A stretch of 64,000 nucleotides of DNA, taken from NCBI RefSeq assembly GCF_002754245.1, contig NZ_PEEX01000001.1:620001-684000 (forward strand). The letters are read 5' to 3'. Made by a program: the position numbers and the translations under genes. A model generated the notes under the pieces. That model had not been told where the DNA came from. It ran no database searches and worked only from the letters and a program-made list of their open reading frames with translations. Source of the DNA: Chryseobacterium sp. 52. GTDB lineage: Bacteria > Bacteroidota > Bacteroidia > Flavobacteriales > Weeksellaceae. This document shows positions 45,601-53,338 of the stretch, piece by piece (the stretch's first letter is position 1; every line of letters starts with the position of its first letter).

Positions 45601-46708
45601 AGCTACCAGCAGCACGTGCTTTATCTGTTGACCCGGGTTGAAAATCATACCCTAAAATATCCATTAAGGCGTCTAGGTTTTCGGGAGTTAATATCCTTAC
45701 AAGATATTCTGCCTCAATTTCAGAACGGAATTCAAAGCTGAATTTTTTTATGGCCGGTTCCGGAACCTTCGGGATCTGTTGACAAGGATCTTTAGGATCG
45801 TACGCTACGCCAGGAGTCCGTGTTGGGCAATATTTCTCTCTGTTTTCTACAACTTGCGCATTGTACGTTTCAATAGCTTCTGCTATTTCTCCCTGATACT
45901 TTTCATACTGAATTTCATATTCTTTCTGATATTCATTGCGGTATTGTTTATCCAAAAGAGTGAAATTCTTTTTCAGACTTTCATATCTTCCAAGCTTTGC
46001 TTTTCCTTCAGAAATAAGTTGCTGTTTTATGATTTCCTCAGTTGGAGTGGTTTGCTTAAACTCATTCACTGCCATTTTTGAATGTGCCTGAGAACCGGTA
46101 AGCAAATTTTCATCCAGCATTAATTCTTTAGGAATTACAACTTTAGCGCTCAGTAAAAGTTTTAACTCCTCTTCATTAGCTACAGCAATAACGTGCTGTA
46201 CCAAAAGTATCTGCATTACCATTTCTTTGATATAAAAATCTTTTTGAGTAACAACCTGATAGATCAGATTATTCCAAAGATTATCAGCTTCCGGAGTATA
46301 TGAAAATCCTCCGCCATATATTTCATGTTTTTTGGCAGCAAATTGCTCATATGTACAAGTATCCTTATTTCTGGCCAGCCATATCCCAAATTGATGGTCA
46401 CCCACATACGCTTTCTTAAAACTTTCAAGATTGTAGGTGCTGGTAGGTGCAGAAGAAATACATTTCGGATTATTCGCAAAAGCTGCTGCACATTCAAGAA
46501 GCTTTCTATGTTTTGAACCTGATGCACTAACTACAGGTTTGTAAAAAGTCTGATCTTCTTTTAGTTCTTCAGGAATAAGAATAAATCTTTTTCCCTGTTC
46601 TTTTTCATCAGACAGTTGCGGGCTCCTTAAGCTCACAAATCTGAAAAGCGTTTGTGATGGTGTATTTTCTGTCGGCAATCCGGCAGCATTGGTTTCAATG
46701 TTGTTCAT
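42632..46708 (-). CDS. Very large protein of unknown family
   Basis: 1358 residues with no signal peptide and no membrane span. Visible parts: a coiled coil at about 225-295 (EYQKEYEIQYEKYQGEIAEA); a beta-rich region about 395-560; a long charged helix starting VEGEVAHIENIMAREYREKS (about 585) with a Ser/Thr/Glu-rich loop and further helices to about 720; GDKNVVGVYRWVDKLMKNQI (about 735); and a C-terminal half with WENLSYSLYPYYWGNKQNW and ARVVVTVRPGFEETV (about 1050-1110). Long uncharacterised proteins with similar blocks exist in other bacteria as far as I recall, but I cannot name the family. It is the first gene of the operon with the nucleotidyltransferase, toxin-like and immunity genes (17-base gap). 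A scaffold or delivery role for the toxin is a guess. Confidence 0.68.
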   Translation of the reverse strand: MNNIETNAAGLPTENTPSQTLFRFVSLRSPQLSDEKEQGKRFILIPEELKEDQTFYKPVVSASGSKHRKLLECAAAFANNPKCISSAPTSTYNLESFKKAYVGDHQFGIWLARNKDTCTYEQFAAKKHEIYGGGFSYTPEADNLWNNLIYQVVTQKDFYIKEMVMQILLVQHVIAVANEEELKLLLSAKVVIPKELMLDENLLTGSQAHSKMAVNEFKQTTPTEEIIKQQLISEGKAKLGRYESLKKNFTLLDKQYRNEYQKEYEIQYEKYQGEIAEAIETYNAQVVENREKYCPTRTPGVAYDPKDPCQQIPKVPEPAIKKFSFEFRSEIEAEYLVRILTPENLDALMDILGYDFQPGSTDKARAAGSSDLDHLLGGRNTFSEINSLIEEVTEKTNRIIAENTETNTEVYTSIGGVILPMARTASVPFTYQLCPKSIYRFYGLNMALNVPDASWDISGVYHQLVSNVGTKTGSEFTKSRTGNTIFLNDLLGQGADFSEFEGASFYIELYFTNGQVAKFKTPGITIKSCISSKFELEVKETENPPVVIDEEQNFIPSGFGFKQIGIADYLKVEQSTHAYVEGEVAHIENIMAREYREKSTRKLRRSENTTTSSSDTEREQLSDTTTANRFEMQSEVSKMLQESNDFAGFANANFKVGPSFSMSVGANYANHRSKDESTRQAVTQAQDITARAMDRIVTKVHEERIEKIIDEFEENNSHGFDNKKGDKNVVGVYRWVDKLMKNQIYNYGKRMMFEFMVPEPAKLHLLGMTSQKAPDQIDLIKPEDPRTSAVMPMKNYDALTTDAVLKYWVSKYNVEVPEKPVENYSIGKSLSGQFADEHSAIQNVAVKDEIQIPDNYVAVSCRVGYSAVGDSSESAMCILIGDIDFYLRGRYSQLEVRQRETFNKPYSKTVPISASFYEIFSGTANCVVDLQLTPEAKNTWYQKVFKAILDSYEDALMEYNNKLAEEKNKAVEIKGSNPTFYRQIENTILRKNCISYMADRASGSTHGYGLEGLTSGSSFNNYETVLNNNLDKYTAFVKFMEQAFEWENLSYSLYPYYWGNKQNWLNLYQSEDTDPLFRAFMQSGMARVVVTVRPGFEETVQFYLATGKIWNGGEVPVIGDELYLSIADEMKEPKGLKQGKAWMTRLPTALNILQAESIGLKVRHALPFSTENPDDFEVPSEVITEEKFNFEKDKSLLGGGAAEKWIQLTWNDMDRITGDPVYKTIRDLDIDQAFPRIYKLQNNTITIDRDVVWKPTDSIVKFYDALADEISKTDGLQAFPSGKNGLILRVDVNRIKHFKLGKSPFQNDDVLEFTTDGEEYVKFAVFAGYSIERTFDKNGNNLTIEDFTNKAPLSKFLV

Positions 46709-46866
46709 TTTTGTGATTTGATTTTGATGTATTGATTAATCGATAGGATTTAAAGCCATTTTGTTATAATGACTTTAGTGTGAGCCTTATTTTTTTTGGT
46801 GGTATCTGGCAATAGATCTCCACCTCAGGTTTTAAAATCTGTTTTCATTTTCTGTGTTTTCCTGAA

Positions 46867-46906
46867 GCAAATATCAGAGCTGGAAGCGACAGAACTTGAC
46901 GTGTTA
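46867..46906 (-). promoter_or_regulatory. 40-bp control element, copy B (upstream of the giant-protein operon)
   Basis: Same architecture as copy A at 30494-30533: GCAAATATC, 10 bases, GCGACAGAACT, one variable base, GACGT, one variable base, TTA. It lies 158 bases upstream of the start at 46708 in the 308-base divergent region shared with an AraC regulator (46709-47016), which holds no other feature that I can support. The adjacent AraC protein is a candidate ligand. Confidence 0.65.
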
Positions 46907-47016
46907 AAAATTAATACTGATCTTTTTACAATTAAACAAGCAATCAAGTCAAAACACTGATTTTCAATACATTAAAATAAAATAAACAACTTAATATTTT
47001 TCCCTATATTTATTCC

Positions 47017-47847
47017 ATGTCAGTACAAATACAATCCTATTCTGCATCCGGTTTTCCTTCTGATCTTAATACGGAGAATTATGGTGTGGTTTTGCTGAAG
47101 GGTGAAGGTGCTTTTTCGGTAGATCAGATTAATTATTCCTATCAAGGTTGTACGATCCTTTTCCTGACTCCTTTTCAAAAATTAAAGCTGGCTTCAGAAA
47201 CTGATGAGAACATCACCATTCTTTTCTTTCACGGTGATTATTACTGTATAGAGTATCATAAAGAAGAGGTTGCCTGTAATGGTCTTTTGTTTAATAATAT
47301 TTATTTAAATCCAAGTATAGAGCTCACTCAGGAACATTTCGAATATATTCTCGGAATTTTTGACCGTATTCAGCATGAAAATTCTGAAAATCACCTATTC
47401 TCAGAATCTATCATTAAAACATATATACAACTGATTCTGGCTATTTGCAGCAAGCAGAAAAGCGGCATTCCGAACGATCCGGTTTCCGGCGGGCGACTTC
47501 CCAATAAAAATGCAGCCGCATTTCAAAAACTGCTGGAGCTTCATTTTAGAGAAGAAAAGGAACTGTTTTTTTACAGCAAAAAACTTAATATTACCAACAA
47601 TACCTTGAGTAAATCGGTGAAAAAAGAGTTTGAAAAAACACCGAGCCAACTCATTAATGAAAGAATTACTTTGGAGGCGAAAAGGCTTCTTCATCTGACG
47701 TATCGCTCTGTAAAAGAAATCGCTTCTGAACTGGGATTTAATGATGAATTTTATTTCAGCAGATACTTTAAAAAATCGGTGGGATGCTCACCCAAAAAGT
47801 ACAGAGAGAAAGTAGGAATCTCCATTGTGGCAAAAATGTCCATGTAA
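47017..47847 (+). CDS. AraC family transcriptional regulator
   Basis: 276 residues: an N-terminal cupin-like sensing domain (about 1-130) and the C-terminal double HTH (RSVKEIASELGFNDEFYFSR, YFKKSVGCSPKKYREK). The sensing part has several cysteines (YQGCTI, YYCIEY, VACNGL), which could be redox-active. It is divergent from the giant-protein operon and is followed 62 bases later by a DUF417 gene. E. coli RclR/RclC has the same AraC plus DUF417 pairing, so a link to oxidant stress is possible but unproven. Confidence 0.85.
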   Translation: MSVQIQSYSASGFPSDLNTENYGVVLLKGEGAFSVDQINYSYQGCTILFLTPFQKLKLASETDENITILFFHGDYYCIEYHKEEVACNGLLFNNIYLNPSIELTQEHFEYILGIFDRIQHENSENHLFSESIIKTYIQLILAICSKQKSGIPNDPVSGGRLPNKNAAAFQKLLELHFREEKELFFYSKKLNITNNTLSKSVKKEFEKTPSQLINERITLEAKRLLHLTYRSVKEIASELGFNDEFYFSRYFKKSVGCSPKKYREKVGISIVAKMSM

Positions 47848-47886
47848 TATCCTGATATCTCTATTTTTAGGCCAACTGCATTGAAA

Positions 47887-47894
47887 TACCTTTG
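47887..47894 (+). promoter_or_regulatory. Putative -7 element of the DUF417 gene
   Basis: TACCTTTG, an exact TAnnTTTG match, 15 bases before the ATG at 47910, with TTTTTA about 18 bases upstream as a weak -33. It indicates that the DUF417 gene can be transcribed on its own. Confidence 0.5.
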
Positions 47895-47909
47895 TAAAAA
47901 GTAAATCAT

Positions 47910-48533
47910 ATGCACAAAAATACATTACTGAACCGACTGATACAGTTAGATTCCTACTTCCTTCATTTTTTAAGAATTTCAATATTCATCGTGATGGCAT
48001 GGATCGGAGGGTTAAAAGCTTTTCGTTATGAAGCTGACGGAATTGTTCCTTTTGTAGCCAACAGCCCCTTTATGAGCTTCTTTTATAAGAATGCAGATAA
48101 AAAAGTAATTAACGAAGATCAAAAACCGGTTTCGGAATATACGCTCTATAAAAACCCGGAAGGGAAAACAGTAAAGAAAAACATCGACTGGCATACAGAA
48201 AACGGAACTTATGCATTCTCTTACGGATTAGGAACAATGATTCTCATTATAGGGATTATGGTTCTGCTGGGAATATGGTATCCAAAGATTGGAGCTTTGG
48301 GAGGAATTTTAACCTTCATCATGTCTTTTGTTACACTTTCATTTCTTATTACAACTCCGGAAGTATATGTTCCTAATCTGGGTGGAGACTTTCCAACTCC
48401 AGAATACGGATTTCCTTATCTGTCGGGAGCGGGGCGCTTGGTTTTAAAAGATATTATAATGATGGCGGCAGGATTGGTGCTTTTCTCGGACAGTTTAAAG
48501 AAGATAATCAAGTCATCTGACACCTCAAACTAA
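47910..48533 (+). CDS. DUF417 (YkgB/RclC) family membrane protein
   Basis: 207 residues with four predicted membrane helices (ISIFIVMAWIGGLKAF; LGTMILIIGIMVLLGIW; IGALGGILTFIMSFVTLSFL; LKDIIMMAAGLVLFS) and the conserved GLKAFRYEADGIVPFVANSP. E. coli RclC belongs to this family and takes part in resistance to reactive chlorine species. The insert at about 65-95 is longer than in E. coli. Inner membrane. Confidence 0.85.
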   Translation: MHKNTLLNRLIQLDSYFLHFLRISIFIVMAWIGGLKAFRYEADGIVPFVANSPFMSFFYKNADKKVINEDQKPVSEYTLYKNPEGKTVKKNIDWHTENGTYAFSYGLGTMILIIGIMVLLGIWYPKIGALGGILTFIMSFVTLSFLITTPEVYVPNLGGDFPTPEYGFPYLSGAGRLVLKDIIMMAAGLVLFSDSLKKIIKSSDTSN

Positions 48534-48667
48534 ATATTTAGTTTTTAAGGATTTAAAGAGATTAAAACACGAAAGAAGCTACACCAAATAACTTCTTTCT
48601 TTATTATCTGTTCAATATAAGTCGTGGATTAGCAGATATCCCAGAAACCTTTAGCACCTTATGTGAA

Positions 48668-49465
48668 TTAAAAAGTTTTGACTAAACCTATTCCTAAGCT
48701 TTTATCCTGATAAAAAGGCATTACCATGGTAGAACTGTTTTTGTTTTTACCTCTCAGTATGGTGTTAATTTTAGGAAACAGCCAATACGCCAATTCAGTG
48801 GATAGAATTCCAAAACCCGCTCCGGCTACCACATCCCCCACCCAATGCTTGTCATTCAACATTCTGTATGCGCCTGTAAAAACAGCAATGGGATATCCTG
48901 ATAAACTTAACCAGAAATTGGTGTCTTTATATTCCCGAAACATAAACTGGGCAGAAGAAAAAGCGGCTGCAGTATGACCCGATGGAAATGACAGATTGTT
49001 AGACTGATCCGGTCTTTCTTCTTTTACCAAATGTTTCAGAGGAAGGGTAAACGCAGCAGAGATCAATTGTGATGTAGCATAGATGATGGTTCGGTCCCTG
49101 AAATTATGCTTCCCTTTAATCCCTGCTGCATTAAGACCGTATACCAGTATGACAGGTGCATATTGCGTATAGTTATCTAATTTGATATGATCAGGTTTGT
49201 GTTCATTGATTTCGTCTCTGGTAGAAAAATTAAGCCGTTTAAGATCTTTTACCGTTAAACTGGCAACGCCATAACTTATAAGAGCAGCGGGAATAATTAA
49301 GCTTTTATAGTTTAAATGATTCTTTGGAGTATTTAATGCAATGATGCTGTCCTGTTGAGATTCCTGAGCCTGAATCGTATCCTGATTGTTTTGCGCACCA
49401 AGTCTGCTGTATCCTGAAAACAAAACGATCAGGCAGGCGGTTATATTTTGATGAAATGTTGACAT
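48668..49465 (-). CDS. PAP2 superfamily phosphatase
   Basis: 265 residues with an N-terminal signal and the three PAP2 motifs: KHLVKEERP, SFPSGHTAAA and YRMLNDKHWVGDV, so the catalytic His pair and Arg are present. The family dephosphorylates lipid phosphates such as undecaprenyl pyrophosphate or phosphatidic acid in the periplasm or outer leaflet. It is the last gene of a PepSY-like/TonB-barrel/PAP2 operon (18-base gap), itself under the control of the two-component pair encoded further upstream. Confidence 0.88.
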   Translation of the reverse strand: MSTFHQNITACLIVLFSGYSRLGAQNNQDTIQAQESQQDSIIALNTPKNHLNYKSLIIPAALISYGVASLTVKDLKRLNFSTRDEINEHKPDHIKLDNYTQYAPVILVYGLNAAGIKGKHNFRDRTIIYATSQLISAAFTLPLKHLVKEERPDQSNNLSFPSGHTAAAFSSAQFMFREYKDTNFWLSLSGYPIAVFTGAYRMLNDKHWVGDVVAGAGFGILSTELAYWLFPKINTILRGKNKNSSTMVMPFYQDKSLGIGLVKTF

Positions 49466-49483
49466 TTTATTATTCGTTTTTTA

Positions 49484-51916
49484 TTAAAATTTATAGCTGT
49501 ATCCCAGTCTTATCACTTGTGTTTCATAATAATCATCACTCGTATATCTAAATCCTGAACCCTGAATCTGTTTCTTAATAACCATCGTGTTCAAAAGATC
49601 AGTCGCATTCAGGAATATTTCGCCTTTCCCTTTTTGAATTGATTTTTTCAATCCTATATCCATTGAAAATCTTGATTTTATTTTACCCTGGGGGATAATA
49701 TCAGGAGCCAGATAAACAGCGGTCAACTGAGCATCAAACCCATTAGAAAATTTGAATGTATTGTTGAATTTTACGTTTCCTGAAATGGCCGTCTGTCTGC
49801 CCGCAGAAAAAACAGCAGGCTTTGGATAGAGATTTTCCACAGAAAATGCATCGATCTGATTTCTGTATAAATTTCCATTGATATTAAAAGAATACACCTT
49901 TGAAAGTTTCTGGTTCCAGATCATTTCCAAACCGGAATTATAGCTTTTTCCAGCATTTTGAAATACGGCATAGATCAGATTGCTTTGAGGAACAGTGCTT
50001 GAAATCCTGGTGATGGTTCCGTTTGCAAAACGATGGTATAATGCTGAATAGAGATATCCATTATCCCAATTGTATTTATGCCCCAGTTCTATTGAGTTGG
50101 TAAACTGAGGTCTCAGTCCCGGGTTTCCTACTTTAATAATTTCGGCATCGTCATATTTCGGAAAAATACGGATGTCTACTTCATTGGGTCTGTCTACCCT
50201 TCTGTTATAGAATATGGATAATTTATGATGATCATTGAGTTTATACGCCAATCTCAGATTAGGAAACGGCTGGGTATAATGATAGCTGTCGCTTTTATAG
50301 GTAGGATGGTTTGGATTGACATCGTACTGAATTTTCACGTATTCCAGTCTCACTCCAAGTTCTGCTTCCCATTTTTCGTTTTCAAAAATATAATTTCCGT
50401 AAGCCGCAGGAATAAATTCTTTATAAGCAGCTTTCCCTCCTGCATTGACATCCAAAACAGAGTTCGCTCCGGGTATAAAATTCATATCTGTAGGAATACT
50501 TCTGTTTCTCAGTTTAATTCCGGCCTCAATGCGTCCGTATTTCAAAGGTTTTACATAATCAACATTGAAATCATACACCTGTTCATCTGATAGTAATTTA
50601 AAAGCATCCGTTCCTGTAGAAACAGGCAGGTAATTGTCATAAAAATATTTTTCATCTTCTCTGTGGAAGGTATAATTAAATCCTACGTTTAATAAATGTC
50701 CGGCTTCTTTAAATTTATGCTGGTAAGAAGCAGTAGCCATCACCGTCGTTTTCAATTCGTCTTCCAAAAACTGCCAAAGGCGGAGACGCTGAGAAAAATC
50801 TCCATTAAAAAAAGGCTGATCTCCCCGGTCTATAATTTTTTCACTTCCGTAAAGTCCTGAAATTGTCAACGTGTTCTGGGGGTCAATATTCCAGTCTATC
50901 CCGGCTTTGGTGGTAAAATAATTGGTGTTTCTGTTCCTTTTCAACTGAGAATTAATAATGGTTCCGTCATCATAAGTACGGGTTACAAATTCATTTTTAT
51001 TAAGCGTATGGGTATATAAATTATCTGCCTGTAAAAAGACATTCATCTTATCTTTTCTATAGTTTAAAGAAAGTGAAGGATTGATTTTTGGGGTTAAAGA
51101 ATACTGCGGTCTGATGGTTGCCAGGTTTTCCTTTCTTTCCCAAAGAGAACCCAGTCCTACAGTAAATCCGGCTTTCCCGTTCCATCCGTTCTGCTTGTTT
51201 TTCTTCATGATAATATTGATAATTCCGGCATTTCCATTGGCATCATATTTTGATGAAGGATTATTGATGATCTCAATCTTATCAATGGCTGATGACGGAA
51301 TATTATCCAGTCCCGTCTGGCTTCCAAAGCCAGTCAATGCCGTTTGCTTTCCATCAATCAATACCGTTACCTTGTCATTTCCCCGCAACTGCACTTTCCC
51401 GTCCTGAACGGTAATTCCCGGTAAATTCTGCATACTCTGCAAAACAGATCCGCCGCTTTGGCTGATATTATCTGCAACAGAATAGGTCTTTTTATCAAGC
51501 TGATTACTTAGTTCATTTTTTTTCGAAGCAGTTACAACAACCTCATCAATTTTTGTCTCATTTCCCTTTTCCTCTTTGTTTTGCTCAAGCTCTATGGAAG
51601 GTATTTCAAGAAATTCAGAAAGACCTCCTACAAAAAGGGGCTGAATCTGGGTATCATATCCGGAAATAGAAATTTCCAGCCTGTAGTTTCCCGGTTTTAC
51701 ATTGGTCAGTGAAAAACGTCCTTCTTCATTCGTTATCGTTCCGGCAACAAATACTGTGTCTTTTTCGGTTTTAGCCAGTACATTGACATATGACAAAGCC
51801 GATTTGTTGGTTTTATTTTTAATAATCCCTGAAATGGTGACGCCTGTTACCTGAGCAAAAGACATCACAGAAAATAACATTAAAAAAAATCCCAGTCCTA
51901 CTCCTGATCTACTCAT
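49484..51916 (-). CDS. Outer-membrane beta-barrel (TonB-dependent receptor-like) protein
   Basis: 810 residues: signal peptide (LMLFSVMSFAQ), carboxypeptidase-regulatory-like domain (about 25-110; NKTNKSALSYVNVLAKTEKD, VKPGNYRLEISISGYDTQ), a plug (VLQSMQNLPGITVQDGKVQL, VTVLIDGKQTAL) and a C-terminal OMP_b-brl_3-type barrel ending with an aromatic Phe (LGYSYKF). It belongs to the outer-membrane barrel family of Bacteroidota, with unknown ligand. It is in an operon with a PepSY-like protein (5-base gap) and the PAP2 gene. Confidence 0.85.
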   Translation of the reverse strand: MSRSGVGLGFFLMLFSVMSFAQVTGVTISGIIKNKTNKSALSYVNVLAKTEKDTVFVAGTITNEEGRFSLTNVKPGNYRLEISISGYDTQIQPLFVGGLSEFLEIPSIELEQNKEEKGNETKIDEVVVTASKKNELSNQLDKKTYSVADNISQSGGSVLQSMQNLPGITVQDGKVQLRGNDKVTVLIDGKQTALTGFGSQTGLDNIPSSAIDKIEIINNPSSKYDANGNAGIINIIMKKNKQNGWNGKAGFTVGLGSLWERKENLATIRPQYSLTPKINPSLSLNYRKDKMNVFLQADNLYTHTLNKNEFVTRTYDDGTIINSQLKRNRNTNYFTTKAGIDWNIDPQNTLTISGLYGSEKIIDRGDQPFFNGDFSQRLRLWQFLEDELKTTVMATASYQHKFKEAGHLLNVGFNYTFHREDEKYFYDNYLPVSTGTDAFKLLSDEQVYDFNVDYVKPLKYGRIEAGIKLRNRSIPTDMNFIPGANSVLDVNAGGKAAYKEFIPAAYGNYIFENEKWEAELGVRLEYVKIQYDVNPNHPTYKSDSYHYTQPFPNLRLAYKLNDHHKLSIFYNRRVDRPNEVDIRIFPKYDDAEIIKVGNPGLRPQFTNSIELGHKYNWDNGYLYSALYHRFANGTITRISSTVPQSNLIYAVFQNAGKSYNSGLEMIWNQKLSKVYSFNINGNLYRNQIDAFSVENLYPKPAVFSAGRQTAISGNVKFNNTFKFSNGFDAQLTAVYLAPDIIPQGKIKSRFSMDIGLKKSIQKGKGEIFLNATDLLNTMVIKKQIQGSGFRYTSDDYYETQVIRLGYSYKF

Positions 51917-51921
51917 TGTAT

Positions 51922-52350
51922 TTACTCTTTAATTTCCTTTACAAATTTCCCTTTACTGTCAAAAATCAGATCTTTACCTTTCACTTCAGCTTCATAGGTG
52001 ATTATACCTTTCACATCCGTTATTCTGGCCGCTTCTTTAATTTTTTGGTTCGCATAATTTTTAGCTAAATAGACTTTAACAGGAGCCAGAAGACTGCTGC
52101 TATTCATTTCAGTTTCGGTTTCAAGAATGTTCCCTGAAGGATTGATAACAACTGTTTTTGCTGTTCCGTTCACTTTGAATCCTGCTTCATAGTTTCCGTT
52201 TTCTTTTTCCCATTTCGCCTCTTTAATGGTTGGAAATTGTTTTTGAAAACCTTTCTGAACCAGTGCAGGAACATCTTTCTGTTGAACTTTTTGAGCATTA
52301 ACAAAAGCTACAGCTGTAGATATGGTCAATAGAAATATTAACTTTTTCAT
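51922..52350 (-). CDS. PepSY-like domain protein, secreted
   Basis: 142 residues with signal peptide (STAVAFVNAQ) and two PepSY-like units: FPTIKEAKWEKENGNYEAGF and ITDVKGIITYEAEVKGKDL. In this phylum such small proteins often precede TonB-linked barrels or regulatory systems, and are thought to modulate peptidases or ligands. It heads the PepSY/barrel/PAP2 operon and has a copy of the 21-bp repeated site in front. Confidence 0.8.
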   Translation of the reverse strand: MKKLIFLLTISTAVAFVNAQKVQQKDVPALVQKGFQKQFPTIKEAKWEKENGNYEAGFKVNGTAKTVVINPSGNILETETEMNSSSLLAPVKVYLAKNYANQKIKEAARITDVKGIITYEAEVKGKDLIFDSKGKFVKEIKE

Positions 52351-52388
52351 TTTTTAAATTTTATTTGATGGTACAATATTGATTCATG

Positions 52389-52409
52389 ATTTAGAAGAAA
52401 TTTTGAATT
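52389..52409. promoter_or_regulatory. Regulator site 1 (upstream of the PepSY-like operon)
   Basis: A 21-bp sequence with core AGAAATTTTGAATT, matching site 4 at 19 of 21 positions. It lies 38 bases upstream of the start at 52350. The near-match -7 region CAATATTG (52374-52381) is 7 bases away, the same geometry as at the response-regulator promoter. Confidence 0.55.
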
Positions 52410-52410
52410 T

Positions 52411-53163
52411 TCAATTGTATTGGGATAATTGTTTTTTTTGTTTTCGATGTGAAATAATGATCATCAGAAATAACAAGGCCAGAGAAACCAATGATGCATA
52501 AAGCGTACTGAGATTTAGCCCTCCTTTTACAAGAGGCTTAGTAAGAAAATCTCCAAAAGTGGCACCGAATGGTCTTGTAAAAACAAAAGCAATCCAAAAC
52601 AGCAGAACATGATTGATCTTGGTGAAATAATGTAGTACAATGACAAGAAGTATAATAACACCCGTAATAATGGCTCCGGCTAAATAACTATAGCCTAGAT
52701 TGTCGCTCAGAAAATCTCCGAATGCCGTTCCCAGGCTGTTGGAAAAAAGGATAGCAATCCAGTAATAAAGTTCTTTATTTCTTTCAAAAACCGGATATAC
52801 TTCGAGATTACGATATTTTTTATACCATAAAAAGAGGGTTATCAAAAGACCGCTTACCAGCATTAAGCTTCCCAATAAATACCCGGCTTTCAGGCTCCTG
52901 TCGATAAAATCTGAAATCTCAGTTCCTAATGTTGTTGTGCTTACAATAACCAGCCAATAAATAACCGGAATATATTTTTTCACATTAAGCTGTACTGAAA
53001 TAATGATGATAAAAAATAAAAGGGTAACTGCTATTCCTACAGAATATCCCAAGCCAAGTGTCATAGAAATAAAATCACCCAGGGTTTCGCCCAGTGTAGT
53101 TGCTGTTATTTTCATCAGCCAGAACAGAATGGTTACGGCTGCCACTTTATTGAGCGGTTTCAT
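52411..53163 (-). CDS. COG4705 family membrane protein with fourfold repeat
   Basis: 250 residues, about eight membrane helices. Four internal repeats of the motif (T/S)xxGxxxGDFxxxxL are visible: at 22-31 (TTLGETLGDF), 77-86 (TTLGTEISDF), 142-151 (NSLGTAFGDF) and 197-206 (RPFGATFGDF). Spacing is 55, 65 and 55 residues, as expected for two-helix modules. The family is an uncharacterised membrane-anchored group. Two copies of the 21-bp site precede the gene, so it is likely a main target of the two-component pair. Confidence 0.78.
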   Translation of the reverse strand: MKPLNKVAAVTILFWLMKITATTLGETLGDFISMTLGLGYSVGIAVTLLFFIIIISVQLNVKKYIPVIYWLVIVSTTTLGTEISDFIDRSLKAGYLLGSLMLVSGLLITLFLWYKKYRNLEVYPVFERNKELYYWIAILFSNSLGTAFGDFLSDNLGYSYLAGAIITGVIILLVIVLHYFTKINHVLLFWIAFVFTRPFGATFGDFLTKPLVKGGLNLSTLYASLVSLALLFLMIIISHRKQKKQLSQYN

Positions 53164-53189
53164 ATTTTTTCTTACAAATTTCAGTGGTA

Positions 53190-53210
53190 ATTTTGTAGAA
53201 ATTTAGAATT
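53190..53210. promoter_or_regulatory. Regulator site 2 (upstream of the COG4705 gene)
   Basis: 21 bp with core AGAAATTTAGAATT, 18 of 21 positions equal to site 4. It lies 26 bases before the start at 53163. The -7-like sequence GAAATTTG (minus strand, 53175-53182) is 7 bases away. Confidence 0.55.
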
Positions 53211-53317
53211 GCTGCATTTCTGCCTCTTTAAAGGGAAAAGAAAGGAGAGGTAATTCCTGTTTAACGGTATGAAATGATAGTCTCTCCTTAGTACAATAAT
53301 GTAAAAAGTTTCAGGTG

Positions 53318-53338
53318 ATTCAGGAGAAATTTAGAAGT
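53318..53338. promoter_or_regulatory. Regulator site 3 (distal, upstream of the COG4705 gene)
   Basis: 21 bp with core AGAAATTTAGAAGT, 17 of 21 positions equal to site 4. It abuts the stop of the histidine kinase gene, 107 bases beyond site 2. Confidence 0.45.

Noticed and set aside
42632..46708. Idea that the 1358-residue protein is a Tc-toxin, Rhs or contractile-injection component
   Set aside because: No Rhs/YD repeats, no sheath or baseplate motif and no neighbouring structural genes are seen; only the size and missing signal peptide agree.
48570..48605. Hairpin GAAAGAAG/CTTCTTTC after the DUF417 gene
   Set aside because: Weak 8-bp A/T-rich stem with a long loop; not reported as a terminator.
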